64,000 nucleotides of DNA from Candidatus Bathyarchaeota archaeon (GCA_018396675.1 JAGTQX010000010.1:123910-187909); one strand, 5' to 3'; counted from the stretch's first letter, positions 18,667 to 28,143 are shown. A program made the numbers and translations. Notes: a model not told the origin generated them from the sequence alone.

Positions 18667-19381
18667 AAACGCTGGTTACGGTTTTCTTGCTACATTAGCC
18701 TTAACAATTTCCTTTTCCGGGATTATTCTAATTTTTCTCCTCACATTCTACGCGCAAACAACAACTCAATGGAATCCTTCTTGGCGCAAACCGTTAATAG
18801 GCACCATTTTCGCACTAATTTGCCTTTCCGGAATCTTAGCCGTTTTCTTTCCAGAAAAATGCTCAAAACCCTTCCATATACGCATAAAAGAAAAAACAGT
18901 TTACGAAGCCAAAAATTCAAATTCCAGCAGAGCATCAGTTCATTTTGAAGGACATCATCCAAACTGTGGAAAATTCAAGGCACATGTAATAACCGCAAAT
19001 GGACTAGTCTTGTGCGCAGCGTGCACAGGACTGCTTGCCGGAGGCTTAATTGCTTTGCCTTTGAACGTCTTCTATTTCTTTTTTGGATTGGATTTTTTGG
19101 GTCAGTTCGGTTTATGGAATGTTTTGTTTGGTCAGGTTGGAGTTGTTCTAGGTTTTTTCCAGTTTAAGCTCAGCGGATTCGTTCGTTCAATTTTTAACAC
19201 AGTTTTTGTGATTGCATGTTTCTTTGTGCTTGCGGGTGTGGACAGTCTTGCGGAAAACGTTTTGATTGACTTATATCTAACGGGCTTAATTGTCTTTTGG
19301 ATTTATACGCGCATAATCCTCTCACGTTGGGATCATTCGCGTATTTGTTGCACGTGCACCGCATTTTGCGAATTGAAATAG
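18659..19381 (+). CDS. DUF2085-like membrane protein with a Cys/His cluster
   Basis: Starts at ATG 18659, eight bases inside the radical SAM gene. Two N-terminal membrane segments are followed by the HHPNCGKF segment, then LVLCAACTGLLAGG and further helices. The spaced His/Cys motif followed by C-x-x-C-x-G is reminiscent of DUF2085 predicted membrane proteins. Translational coupling suggests it works with the B12/radical SAM enzyme, perhaps on a lipid or membrane substrate; that is inference. Confidence 0.55.
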   Translation: MPKNAGYGFLATLALTISFSGIILIFLLTFYAQTTTQWNPSWRKPLIGTIFALICLSGILAVFFPEKCSKPFHIRIKEKTVYEAKNSNSSRASVHFEGHHPNCGKFKAHVITANGLVLCAACTGLLAGGLIALPLNVFYFFFGLDFLGQFGLWNVLFGQVGVVLGFFQFKLSGFVRSIFNTVFVIACFFVLAGVDSLAENVLIDLYLTGLIVFWIYTRIILSRWDHSRICCTCTAFCELK

Positions 19382-19400
19382 CGTGCGCGGAAGATATAGG

Positions 19401-19760
19401 CTAATATTTACGGCTTAAACCGTAAAATGCGCCTATAATTATTATTATGCCAAAGATGATGATGACAAATGGCCACCAAGGTATGTTTATGCCATAAAGT
19501 TCTTGAAGCAGCAAGCTCAAGCCAGCAATAACAATTATCAAACCTATGGCTAAACCGATAACTGCTCCGCCTTTGGGAATGCCGAAGCATTCCTCCTCAA
19601 TCCTTTCGTGGGGCTCTACGCCTCTTCGGGTTCCGAAACATTCCTTCTCAACTGACCTTGCTTGTCCACTTTCACCTAACGTGTACAGAGGTGCTCCACA
19701 CTGCGAACAAGTTTTAGCATCATCAGAATTTTTCGCGCCGCATTTAACACAATAAACCAT
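19401..19760 (-). CDS. Zinc-ribbon membrane protein
   Basis: A 119-residue protein that opens with MVYCVKCGAKNSDDAKTCSQ, a CxxC...CxxC zinc ribbon, and ends with two hydrophobic helices (GGAVIGLAIGLIIVIAGLSL and WWPFVIIIFGIIIIIGAFYG). I start it at ATG 19760; the longer frame to 19889 adds residues that do not belong to this fold. Such proteins are common in archaea and have no assigned function. Confidence 0.65.
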   Translation of the reverse strand: MVYCVKCGAKNSDDAKTCSQCGAPLYTLGESGQARSVEKECFGTRRGVEPHERIEEECFGIPKGGAVIGLAIGLIIVIAGLSLLLQELYGINIPWWPFVIIIFGIIIIIGAFYGLSRKY

Positions 19761-19945
19761 TATAATTCTCTCCGCACACTTATTTACCCATGCAACATTC
19801 ATAAGACTTTTGGCCTCATAACGATCGAGGATAGACTCCGCAAAGGAAACATCATAATCGCGGACAATGTTAGGTATGCAAGCAAACATGTACCGGCAAG
19901 TTCGGCGGCCTCGAAATAAGCGTTAAACTTTAAATAAAATCTCAA

Positions 19946-20974
19946 TTATGGTTGTATGGCTATTTTTATTTGGGTTTTAGATGTGGAAAGCATTTCAAAA
20001 GCCTCTTTAATATTGTCCAAACTCATTTTAGCCGTTATAAGAGGCTTAACGTTGATTGTTTTTGACGCGATTAGATTTATGGCTTTTCTGAAATGTAGTG
20101 GAGTAGTGTGGAAAGTGCCCATGACGGTTGTTTCTCCGTAATGAAGCTGTTCCGTGCTCAGCTTTATTTCTGTTCCAGGTGGGCATCCGCCGAATTCTAG
20201 GACTGTTCCGCCTTTCCGCACAAGTGTTAATGCTTGTTCCCATGTTTTTGGCAAGCCTATGGCTTCGATTACGATGTCAGCGCCGCGGCCGCTAGTCAAC
20301 CGTCTAATAACATCCAGCGGGTTTTCTTTTCCGGCGTTCACTGTTTCGTCGGCGCCAAGTTTTTCGGCGAAATGTAACCTTTCTTCGACAAGGTCTATCA
20401 TTATGACCTTTTCAGCGCCCATTTTTTTCACAGTCAAAAGATGCAGTAAACCTATCGGTCCAGCGCCGATTATGGCTATTGAATCGCCTAATCCGACCCC
20501 GGCTTCTTCAACTCCGTGAAGCACGCATGCTAACGGCTCGGTTATGGCCGCCTCCTCGTAAGAGACGTGCTGTGGAATTTCCTGCATGTTAACCGCAACC
20601 ATGCGCGCTGGAACCTTTATGTATTCGGCGTAAGCGCCCCAAAGCCAAATCATGTTTTCACACAAATTGTATTTCCCCTTCTGGCACATGTAACATCTTA
20701 GGCATGGTGCACTGTTGCCGGCGCGAACTCGCATACCTTTCTTAGGCCATTCCAATCCCTCGCCGACCTCGACAACTTCGCCTGCCCACTCATGTCCAAA
20801 AACCGTTGGGAGCTTTATCACCTTCTCCACATAGCCACGTTGGAGAATTTTCAAGTCTGTGCCACAGGTGGTTGCTGCTTTAACCTTCACCAGAACCTCG
20901 CCATGTGCGATTTTTGGAACTTCAATTTCTTCAACCCGCAAGTCTTTTACGCCATACAACATAGCCGCTTTCAT
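19946..20974 (-). CDS. Zinc-dependent alcohol dehydrogenase (MDR family), copy 1
   Basis: Medium-chain dehydrogenase with the catalytic zinc Cys in CGTDLKI, the GHEWAGEVVEVGE motif, four structural-zinc Cys in CLRCYMCQKGKYNLC and the nucleotide-binding GAGPIGLL. Closest in layout to threonine/sorbitol dehydrogenase-like enzymes. It follows the next gene with 6 bases between, so both are probably co-transcribed from the 22.0 kb side. Substrate, an alcohol or polyol, is not predictable. Confidence 0.82.
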   Translation of the reverse strand: MKAAMLYGVKDLRVEEIEVPKIAHGEVLVKVKAATTCGTDLKILQRGYVEKVIKLPTVFGHEWAGEVVEVGEGLEWPKKGMRVRAGNSAPCLRCYMCQKGKYNLCENMIWLWGAYAEYIKVPARMVAVNMQEIPQHVSYEEAAITEPLACVLHGVEEAGVGLGDSIAIIGAGPIGLLHLLTVKKMGAEKVIMIDLVEERLHFAEKLGADETVNAGKENPLDVIRRLTSGRGADIVIEAIGLPKTWEQALTLVRKGGTVLEFGGCPPGTEIKLSTEQLHYGETTVMGTFHTTPLHFRKAINLIASKTINVKPLITAKMSLDNIKEAFEMLSTSKTQIKIAIQP

Positions 20975-20980
20975 TCTACA

Positions 20981-22006
20981 TCACTTACCAAGCACTATGA
21001 CTTTTAGGCTCTCCTTATTTTCCAGAGCGGTTTTAAATGCTTTTGCCGCGTCTTCTAAAGCGAAACGGTGTGTTATCAGTTTATCCGCTTTAATTTTTCC
21101 AGCTTTTATCAATTCTAAGGCTTCACGGGTTTCAACATGCGATGTGGAGTAAGAGGAGATTATCTGAATCTCATTGAAAAAAAACTGGTTAGGACTTATT
21201 TCTAGACGCTCTCCCGGCTTTGTGGGGGCAAAAACACAAAGTTTTCCGCCTTTGCGGCATATCTCCAAACCTGCTTTGTAGGCTTTGATATTTGGAGCGG
21301 TTACAATGGCTAAATCTACGCCCATTCCATCAGTTTCTTTCCGCACAATGGCGTTTAAATCTTCGCGTAGCAAATTGACTGCGACATCTGCACCAAATTT
21401 TTCGGCAATTTTCAAACGGAAATCAATCAAGTCGCACACTATGGTTTTTCTTGCGCCGAAAATTTTAGACAAGGCTGTATGTATTACGCCTGTTGCTCCG
21501 GCGCCAATCACTGCTATAGTGTCGCCTTCGTGGATTCCGCATTTTTTAAGAGCCCTTAAACAGCATCCGATAGGCTCGATAAGCGTGGCTTCTTCAAAAG
21601 AAATTTTTTCTGGAATTTTAAGCGTGTCAATTTTAAGGTTTGCATGAGGCACCTTGAAGTATTCTGCGAATCCGCCTGGGATAATGTTGGTTTTGTGGAA
21701 CTGTTCACATAAAGTGTAGTCTCCACGCATGCAATAGTGACATTTTAAGCATGCGACATGATGGTGAACAAAGACTCTGTCGCCTACGTTGAAGTCTTCA
21801 ACGTTTTCGCCTTTTTCGGCGATAACGCCTGATGGTTCGTGTCCGAGAACCAGCGGAGCGCGTTTCTCCAGATACCAGTCCATTAAATCTGAACCGCATA
21901 CACCGCAAGCTTTCATTTTGACCAAGACTTCGTCTGGTCCTATTTTGGGAACTGGGGCCTCTTCAATTCGTATGTCCTTTTGGTTGTGGTAAACTGCAAC
22001 CTTCAT
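20981..22006 (-). CDS. Zinc-dependent alcohol dehydrogenase (MDR family), copy 2
   Basis: Paralogue of the preceding entry: CGVCGSDLMDW, GHEPSGVIAEKGENV, the structural set CLKCHYCMRGDYTLC and the Rossmann GAGATGVI are all present. First gene of a two-gene transcript. Sequence differs throughout from copy 1, so this is an old pair rather than a recent duplication; the two may act on successive or different alcohols. Confidence 0.82.
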   Translation of the reverse strand: MKVAVYHNQKDIRIEEAPVPKIGPDEVLVKMKACGVCGSDLMDWYLEKRAPLVLGHEPSGVIAEKGENVEDFNVGDRVFVHHHVACLKCHYCMRGDYTLCEQFHKTNIIPGGFAEYFKVPHANLKIDTLKIPEKISFEEATLIEPIGCCLRALKKCGIHEGDTIAVIGAGATGVIHTALSKIFGARKTIVCDLIDFRLKIAEKFGADVAVNLLREDLNAIVRKETDGMGVDLAIVTAPNIKAYKAGLEICRKGGKLCVFAPTKPGERLEISPNQFFFNEIQIISSYSTSHVETREALELIKAGKIKADKLITHRFALEDAAKAFKTALENKESLKVIVLGK

Positions 22007-22125
22007 TTTTGGTCAATGGTTTCTCTGCCGGTAGGCGCACTTAAGACTTTTCGATGTGTAGTCGCATGTTTTTTATATTAGTTCACACAAGAATTGAATT
22101 TCAATTAATGGTTTGGTGAAGGTGT

Positions 22126-22443
22126 ATGAAGATGGAAAGGGCAGAACTTGTGGCGTACATACTTATAGCGGTAGGCTTGTTGTTGCTAGTTTTAACTTTT
22201 GTCATGGCGTTCATTACGCTGACATCAGTTGCAAGCATTTTGACTAACAGCGAACTTGCATATGCTCTTGGACAAATTCTTGGACCGATAGCCGAAGCTG
22301 CAGTGAGAGTGATGTTCCTCGGGATAATGGGTTGGACTGGGTCAATCGCGACAATGCGTGGAATACAACTTTACAAAGAAGCTAAGCCAACAGTTCCAAA
22401 ACAGCTTAAAGCAGAGGAGAAACCGCCTGAAAAAGGACAGTAA
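22126..22443 (+). CDS. Small membrane protein, unknown
   Basis: A 105-residue protein with two hydrophobic segments (residues 8-35 and 50-75) and a charged, proline-containing tail. A GGTGAAGG ribosome site precedes ATG 22126, and a TTTTATATTA box lies about 50 bases upstream. First of three consecutive membrane-associated genes (22126-23677), probably one operon. Not recognised. Confidence 0.55.
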   Translation: MKMERAELVAYILIAVGLLLLVLTFVMAFITLTSVASILTNSELAYALGQILGPIAEAAVRVMFLGIMGWTGSIATMRGIQLYKEAKPTVPKQLKAEEKPPEKGQ

Positions 22444-22463
22444 AAGCTGTTGAGGCATGCGGC

Positions 22464-23240
22464 TTGCGGCAGACAATTAAAGCCCTTGGATGGATAATTG
22501 CAATTCTGTGGATTGCCGTGCTACTGTTACCTGCCACTGTTGCTCTGTCAATTTTGCAGCTTATGGAAGGACAAAACTTTGGAATACAAGAACCAACATT
22601 CACAGTTTCTCCAGAAGGAAACTTCACAATGTCCATGCCAGTATACGTAAACAACACGGGCTTCTACGACCTTTCAGAAATAACCGTAACCATAAAAATC
22701 ACCAAAGAAAACAGAACGATATCCACTTTGGCGACGACACTGCCAGATGTGCCGGCCGGAACAATGGCCTCATCAAACTGCACAATTTCGTCAAGCCTGG
22801 CCGAATTATTCGCGCAGGACAGGGAACTTTTGACAAACACTGCGACGCTAATCATGCGGGCTACTCTACATTTTCGAGTGGCTTACGCTATAGCATTTAA
22901 CGGAACAATGAATTTTCCAGTCGATTGGGGTGCACCGTTCAACAACTTGGACATAAACGTTATCAACTATAATTTAACTAGCGGAACGGTTTCGGTTTCC
23001 ATAAACTTTGACAACGACGCCTATTTCGATTTAAGCGGTCCGCTGCTAATAAAGTTGTATAACGCTGAAGACGAGCTTATCAGCTCAAGCCAAATGAACT
23101 TGAACATTAGCTCGCAAACACATTTCCAAGACTTATTCGAGATGACCGTAAGCGATCCATCAAAAATGAGCAACAGCGGCTCAATCCGCCTATATTTTTT
23201 AGACATGGAAATTTTTGAGGGCGGGTGGATACTTCCATGA
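22464..23240 (+). CDS. Membrane-anchored protein with two LEA14/WHy-like repeats
   Basis: TTG start. Residues 8-30 form a membrane anchor; the rest looks extracellular and rich in Asn/Thr. Two similar halves are visible: residues about 50-90 (FTMSMPVYVNNTGFYDLSEI) and 170-210 (TVSVSINFDNDAYFDLSGPL), a pattern like the water-stress LEA14/WHy immunoglobulin-like fold. Its stop overlaps the ATG of the next gene. Likely a surface or stress-related protein; function inferred only from fold resemblance. Confidence 0.5.
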   Translation: MRQTIKALGWIIAILWIAVLLLPATVALSILQLMEGQNFGIQEPTFTVSPEGNFTMSMPVYVNNTGFYDLSEITVTIKITKENRTISTLATTLPDVPAGTMASSNCTISSSLAELFAQDRELLTNTATLIMRATLHFRVAYAIAFNGTMNFPVDWGAPFNNLDINVINYNLTSGTVSVSINFDNDAYFDLSGPLLIKLYNAEDELISSSQMNLNISSQTHFQDLFEMTVSDPSKMSNSGSIRLYFLDMEIFEGGWILP

Positions 23241-23677
23241 ACGAAATTGAAATTGGCCAGAAAAGAGACAGGCGCAAGTTTGCAATGCGCGTTGTTAAGG
23301 CGACACTTTTTACTGCTGTGTCTGGAATTTTTTGGCTTATCTTGTGGTTCTTGACTTCGATGATTTTGAAGGATTTACCACAGTATTTGGAGCTTTTCGC
23401 AGTTTTAGCTTGGGGCTTAATATTTTTCACGTTCGCTATAACCTTCAGTGAAGGTACAATCTACAAGTACATTCTCATAATTATACGCGCTTTCTTTCTA
23501 ATCGTCTATTTGGCGTATTCAACAAACTGCGGCGTGTTTACAGTAACTTTCGAAAATGTATCATTCACTGTTGAGTTTGTGCCATTACTCGCGGTCATGA
23601 TTGTAGCCAGTCTGCTTTCGATGATTCGAGGAATTCTTCAAGCTATAGAATTTGCGGCGCAGACCCCGAAAGATTAA
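23237..23677 (+). CDS. Membrane protein, unknown
   Basis: Starts with ATG 23237 in an ATGA overlap with the previous stop. A charged N-terminus (EIGQKRDRRKFA) precedes four hydrophobic segments in 146 residues. It ends 12 bases from the convergent E2 gene. No family recognised; coupling suggests it forms a unit with the LEA-like protein. Confidence 0.55.
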   Translation: MNEIEIGQKRDRRKFAMRVVKATLFTAVSGIFWLILWFLTSMILKDLPQYLELFAVLAWGLIFFTFAITFSEGTIYKYILIIIRAFFLIVYLAYSTNCGVFTVTFENVSFTVEFVPLLAVMIVASLLSMIRGILQAIEFAAQTPKD

Positions 23678-23689
23678 AAACGGAAAATG

Positions 23690-24841
23690 TTATGCTTCAA
23701 GCGTTTCAGGATTTTCCAAGTAATACTTCACTTTTTGTAGAAAGATTGCCGCGGGTGCACCGTCAACTATTCTATGGTCGTAAGAAAGGCTTAGTCCAAT
23801 GTAAAGCTTGAATTCAATTTTTCCATCAGCTGCTTCGACTGGTTTTTTGGTTAGTTTTCCAACACCGAGGATTGCTGCTTCCGGCGGGTTTATTATCGGA
23901 GTGAAAAATTCAACTTCGTACATGCCGAGGTTTGAAACAGTAAATGTTCCTCCACTCAGTTCCTCTTTTTTCAGTTTTCCATGTCTGGCTTTCTCTGTCA
24001 AGTCCCGTATTGTAGCGTCTATTTCTTTCAGCGACTTTTTGTCCGCATGGCTTATAACTGGCACTACTAAACCATTTTCTGTGGCTACTGCGACGCCAAT
24101 GTTTATGTCCTCAAAAACCTTTATTTTTTCTCCATCAAGTGTCGAGTTTACCATTGGATTTTCTGACAATGCCTTTGCGACCGCTTTAACAATTATCGTC
24201 GTGTAAGAGATTTTAAACTGCTCATAAAGCGTAACCATTTTTGAGGCTTCTGCGCTCATCATTATTGTGCTGTGAGGCGCGGTTCTAAAACTTGTGGAAA
24301 CCCTTTCAGCCGATGTTTTCCTGTAACCGCTTAATGAAATAATCTCCCTAACTTTCGGCATTAATCCCATAGATTCTTCAACAAACCTCTTAACATCTTC
24401 CTCAACGATTCGCCCGTCGGGGCCGGAACCCTTAACAAGAGCTAGGTCTACGCCATGCTCGCGTGCTAAGCGTTTTGCAGCTGGAGAAGCTAAAATTCTC
24501 GCTTCAGCTTCAGTCTCTAGCGCTTCTTTTGGAGCCTGAATTAGCGGCGTCTGCGCGATTTCTGTTTCAGAAAAAGGTTCATCCGGAGCTGTTATTACCG
24601 CAATTAAAGCGTCGACTTGCGCGTCTTCGCCTTCGTTTACGAAAATTTTTCGTAGCACACCAGACGCTGGAGCTTCAAGGTCGTAGGTTGCTTTTTCAGA
24701 TATTATTTCAACGATGGGTTCGCCTTTTTCAACTTTTTCGCCTTCCTTCTTGTACCATTTACCGACGCTGCCTTCCTTCATGGTTAGGCTAAGTTTTGGC
24801 ATAACAACCTTGATGACCATGTTTGATTCCGTCGTTGTCAT
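23690..24841 (-). CDS. 2-oxoacid dehydrogenase E2 (dihydrolipoamide acyltransferase)
   Basis: Domain order is classical: lipoyl domain with the modified Lys in EIISEKATYDLEAP (about residue 50), a linker, a peripheral-subunit-binding domain (ILASPAAKRLAREHGVDL), and the acyltransferase core ending SYDHRIVDGAPAA, whose HRxxDG is the active site. Length of 383 residues is normal. It lies about 1.2 kb from the E1 genes with two genes of opposite strand between them. Substrate (pyruvate, branched-chain oxoacid or acetoin type) cannot be told. ATG 24820 is an alternative start. Confidence 0.9.
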   Translation of the reverse strand: MTTTESNMVIKVVMPKLSLTMKEGSVGKWYKKEGEKVEKGEPIVEIISEKATYDLEAPASGVLRKIFVNEGEDAQVDALIAVITAPDEPFSETEIAQTPLIQAPKEALETEAEARILASPAAKRLAREHGVDLALVKGSGPDGRIVEEDVKRFVEESMGLMPKVREIISLSGYRKTSAERVSTSFRTAPHSTIMMSAEASKMVTLYEQFKISYTTIIVKAVAKALSENPMVNSTLDGEKIKVFEDINIGVAVATENGLVVPVISHADKKSLKEIDATIRDLTEKARHGKLKKEELSGGTFTVSNLGMYEVEFFTPIINPPEAAILGVGKLTKKPVEAADGKIEFKLYIGLSLSYDHRIVDGAPAAIFLQKVKYYLENPETLEA

Positions 24842-25027
24842 GTCGTTTTAGCCTTATTTTATTTTCGCTTTGCAACTTTAGGGAAATCTTTAATTTAGCG
24901 GGAGTCGGCTGCATAATCCTCGGAAGAAGAACCGAATAGAAAATCAAGTCTGCCTCTCCATCACAGATAAGGCGTAAATGCTGAAAATTATATATATTAA
25001 AAGTTTCAGCTTAATACGGTGAAAACA

Positions 25028-25426
25028 ATGAAGGCGACGAAGAAACCTGTAGAAACTGAAGAGAGCGACAACAAGACTCCGCACCCTCGTGCCAACGCCT
25101 TTATCACACGGTTCCGCTTATATATAACCGAATTTCTATATGATGTTAAAACAGTTTTTAAATATCCTGTTTTGCTTACTTTAATGGGATTTGACATTGT
25201 GGTTGTTATCCCCGTCACGGTTTTTTACGGCGGACTTTATTTCCACAACACCTTTTACGGACTGGCGTTGCTGCCGATTACACAGTTGCCCATAACAGTT
25301 ATGGTTATCCGCGAAGCAATCCGCCAAAGCAGACTTAAACCCCCAACTGAAGCCTTTGAAACTTCACCTGAAAAATGGCAAAAAGCATTCGACGAATATC
25401 AGAAGCTGGTCAAAGAAAAGAAGTGA
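25028..25426 (+). CDS. Small membrane protein, unknown
   Basis: A charged N-terminal 40 residues (KPVETEESDNK) precede two hydrophobic segments (about residues 55-80 and 84-100) and a charged tail. ATG 25028 is chosen; GTG 25019 is three codons earlier. A TTATATATATTAAA box at about 24987-25000 is a good archaeal promoter for it. Not recognised. Confidence 0.5.
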   Translation: MKATKKPVETEESDNKTPHPRANAFITRFRLYITEFLYDVKTVFKYPVLLTLMGFDIVVVIPVTVFYGGLYFHNTFYGLALLPITQLPITVMVIREAIRQSRLKPPTEAFETSPEKWQKAFDEYQKLVKEKK

Positions 25427-25554
25427 AAATTTAGATAGAGGTTAGAAAAGTTCTTAACAGCAATAATTTATATTTAAAATGGACTTTTTCCGCAATTTTT
25501 TTATAGTGACTTTAGCATGCATTAGTTGCTTAATCCAAAATTGGAGCCGAGCAA

Positions 25555-26067
25555 ATGGTCGTGGTCGTCAAAAAGGCTGATGCTGAAGATGTCAAAATCC
25601 TTAGCAAGAAGCTTCTTTTGCTTTTGGAGGATAAACAAAGTCAAATTTACATTGACAATGTTGTTAAATTTGGCATCCCAGACGAGTATGTGAAAAAAGC
25701 TTTCGCAGAGGAAACCTTGCAGAAGGCAATCACGAAGGGCAATTCAGCGATTTACATAGCTTTTGAAAATGGCAAGATAATCGGATTCGCGCAAACCATA
25801 AAACAGGCTGCAGACACTGCGGAACTGGATCGAATCATAATTTTTCCGGCGTACACGCGAAAGGGGATAGGCACCCAACTTCTTAATCATGTCATTTCAG
25901 ACCTGAAAGAGAACGGAGTTAGCGCTCTGGTTGTGTATACTGGGAAGAATGAGACGCAGGCTAGGCGATTTTACGAGAAAAATGGTTTTGAACTAATAAA
26001 AGAAGCTACTGTGGATACACCGTGGGGTGTAAAATTAGATATAGTCACTTACAAGCTTTGCTTATGA
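25555..26067 (+). CDS. GNAT family N-acetyltransferase
   Basis: Acetyl-CoA binding motif is DRIIIFPAYTRKGIGTQLLN near residue 102, followed by the C-terminal ARRFYEKNGFELI signature. Length of 170 residues is normal for a single GNAT domain. An upstream TTTATATTTAAAA element at about 25466-25480 can serve as promoter. Convergent with the E1 beta gene. Substrate unknown. Confidence 0.78.
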   Translation: MVVVVKKADAEDVKILSKKLLLLLEDKQSQIYIDNVVKFGIPDEYVKKAFAEETLQKAITKGNSAIYIAFENGKIIGFAQTIKQAADTAELDRIIIFPAYTRKGIGTQLLNHVISDLKENGVSALVVYTGKNETQARRFYEKNGFELIKEATVDTPWGVKLDIVTYKLCL

Positions 26068-26085
26068 GTTTATGACTCGGATGGG

Positions 26086-27060
26086 TTAAAGTACTTCTTT
26101 TATGGCTTTTATTATCGCCTTCTCATCTGGAATAACATACTGCTCTAGCGGCGGACTGAAGGGTATTGGCGTATCTGGCTCAGCGACACGTTTTATAGGT
26201 GCGTCCAAATAATCTATTGCCTCTTCAGCGGCTATTGCGGCTATTTCAGCTGTTACGCCGGCAGTTTTGCAGTCTTCGCTTACAACAACTAGCCTGCCTG
26301 TCTTTTTAACCGAGCCGATTATTGTTTTCTTGTCGAGAGGCGCCAAAGTTCTAGGGTCAACGACTTCCACGCTTATTCCTTCATCTGCCATTTTTTCGGC
26401 TGCCTTTAAGGCTTTGTGAACCATGTAAAGCGTAGCTACAACAGTTACGTCTTCACCTTCTCTTTTAACGTCCGCAACTCCAAAAGGTATGGTGTACTCC
26501 CCTTCTGGAACTTCACCTTCAACTGGATATAGCAGTTTATGTTCGCAGAAAACTACTGGGTTGTTTCCACGTATAGCCGCCTTCAACAGCCCCTTTGCAT
26601 CATACGGCGTTGAAGGTACAGCCACATGTAAACCGGGAACATGCATAAACCAAGCCTCTAAACTTTGCGAATGGTGAGACGCGATGTTTACTCCAGCGCC
26701 GAAAGGCGTTCTTACCACCAGTGGAGCTTTTGCCTGCCCGCCAAACATGTAACGGATTTTCGCGGCTTGGTTTGCAATTTGATCCATGGCTAGAGCGGCC
26801 AAGTCTCCAAACATTATTTCTGCGACTGGACGCATTCCAGTTATCGCCGCGCCTACGGCCACACCTATTATGGCATTTTCAGAAATTGGCGTGTCCCTCA
26901 CGCGTTCGTCTCCGAATTCTTCAGCTAATCCATCTGTAACTTTGAAGGCTCCGCCCCAATATCTTCCAATATCCTCACCTAAAAGAAAGACTGATGGATC
27001 TCTGCGCATTTCTTCTCTTAAAGCCTCACGCAAGGCTTCACGATAAGTTATTTTCCTCAA
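26086..27060 (-). CDS. 2-oxoacid dehydrogenase E1 component, beta subunit
   Basis: Transketolase-like beta subunit of a thiamine-diphosphate 2-oxoacid decarboxylase. TYREALREALREEMRRDP, LGEDIGRYWGGAFKVT and the glutamate in RPVAEIMFGD are typical, as is VVDPRTLAPLD in the C-terminal domain. Follows E1 alpha by 18 bases on the same strand. Hands acyl groups to E2, which is encoded further downstream on this strand. Confidence 0.92.
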   Translation of the reverse strand: MRKITYREALREALREEMRRDPSVFLLGEDIGRYWGGAFKVTDGLAEEFGDERVRDTPISENAIIGVAVGAAITGMRPVAEIMFGDLAALAMDQIANQAAKIRYMFGGQAKAPLVVRTPFGAGVNIASHHSQSLEAWFMHVPGLHVAVPSTPYDAKGLLKAAIRGNNPVVFCEHKLLYPVEGEVPEGEYTIPFGVADVKREGEDVTVVATLYMVHKALKAAEKMADEGISVEVVDPRTLAPLDKKTIIGSVKKTGRLVVVSEDCKTAGVTAEIAAIAAEEAIDYLDAPIKRVAEPDTPIPFSPPLEQYVIPDEKAIIKAIKEVL

Positions 27061-27078
27061 GGCACATTTTCCTCCATT

Positions 27079-28050
27079 TTAAACGTAAACATCTTCTAAG
27101 GCTTCTTCAGGTGCGGGGTATGGACTCTCCAAAGCGTATTTCAAGGCCTCTTCGATTTCAGCTGAAACCATTTTTTCAATTTGTTCAAGCATGTTTTCGG
27201 CGACGACGTTTGATTGTAAAAGTTTTTCTTTAAGCCGTTTAACAGGGTCTCTTGCAAGCCATGCTGCAACCTCCTCTTTTGGTCGGTACTTTGCAGGGTC
27301 AACACGCGAATGCCCCCTATGCCTATAAGTCTTACATTCAATAAGCGTTGGGCCTCCGCCCTTCCGTGCTCTTTCAACAGCCGCAAAAGTAGCTTCGTAA
27401 ACTGCTAAGACATCATTTCCATCAACTGTCACGCCGGGAATTCCATACGCTGCGGCTCTGTCCGAGATGTTTTCAATAGCCATAACCACCGATTGACGCG
27501 TGCCCATCGCGTAGAGATTATTTTCGCATACGAATATTACTGGAAGCCTCCACACAGCAGCCATGTTTATGCTTTCATGAAATGTTCCCTGATTTGATGC
27601 GCCATCACCGAAGAAACACGCAACAACTTGATCGGTTTTTCTAAGCCTAACAGATAAGCCTGCACCAACGGCTATTGGTATTCCAGCGCCTACTACGGCT
27701 GTGGCGCCAAGCATTCCTATGCTGAAATCCGCAATGTGCATTGAGCCGCCTTTGCCTTTACAGTAACCAGTTTTTTTGCCTAGAATTTCCGCCATGACAC
27801 GTTTAATGTCTGCACCTTTGGCTATGCAGTGTCCGTGTCCACGATGTGTGCTTGTAATGTAATCATCCTTTCTTAAGGTGCTGCAGACACCGACGGCGAC
27901 TGCTTCCTGCCCAGTGTACAAGTGTATCGTTCCGGGAACAAGGTTCTGCGCGTATAACTCGAAGACTTTCTCTTCGAAAAGGCGGATTTTCAACATCAGT
28001 CTATACATTTCGACCAATTTTTCTTTTGGCAAATCTGCTGTATGCATCAT
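27079..28050 (-). CDS. 2-oxoacid dehydrogenase E1 component, alpha subunit
   Basis: Begins HTADLPKEKLVEMYRLMLKI and carries the thiamine diphosphate motif GDGASNQGTFHES (about residue 148) and the phosphorylation-loop-like region YRHRGHSRVDPAKYR. Size of 323 residues is normal. First gene of the E1 pair, divergent from the transglutaminase gene. No lipoamide dehydrogenase (E3) or lipoate ligase gene is nearby. Confidence 0.92.
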   Translation of the reverse strand: MMHTADLPKEKLVEMYRLMLKIRLFEEKVFELYAQNLVPGTIHLYTGQEAVAVGVCSTLRKDDYITSTHRGHGHCIAKGADIKRVMAEILGKKTGYCKGKGGSMHIADFSIGMLGATAVVGAGIPIAVGAGLSVRLRKTDQVVACFFGDGASNQGTFHESINMAAVWRLPVIFVCENNLYAMGTRQSVVMAIENISDRAAAYGIPGVTVDGNDVLAVYEATFAAVERARKGGGPTLIECKTYRHRGHSRVDPAKYRPKEEVAAWLARDPVKRLKEKLLQSNVVAENMLEQIEKMVSAEIEEALKYALESPYPAPEEALEDVYV

Positions 28051-28111
28051 TATTCCCGTCTAGCCTTCCTTTGCGGAGTTGCTCAAGTCTTTAATAAGCT
28101 GAACTGGATAC

Positions 28112-28121
28112 TTTTATATTA
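28112..28121 (+). promoter_or_regulatory. TATA box of the transglutaminase gene
   Basis: TTTTATATTA lies 23-32 bases before ATG 28144, the spacing expected for a leaderless archaeal transcript. It supports the shorter start over the open frame that begins at 28042 and would overlap the E1 alpha gene. Confidence 0.5.
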
Positions 28122-28143
28122 TTCCTTAAACGTGTTGAGTTGT

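Noticed and set aside
28042..28143. Longer start of the transglutaminase gene
   Set aside because: It would overlap the E1 alpha gene and the TATA box, and adds residues before an otherwise normal signal anchor.
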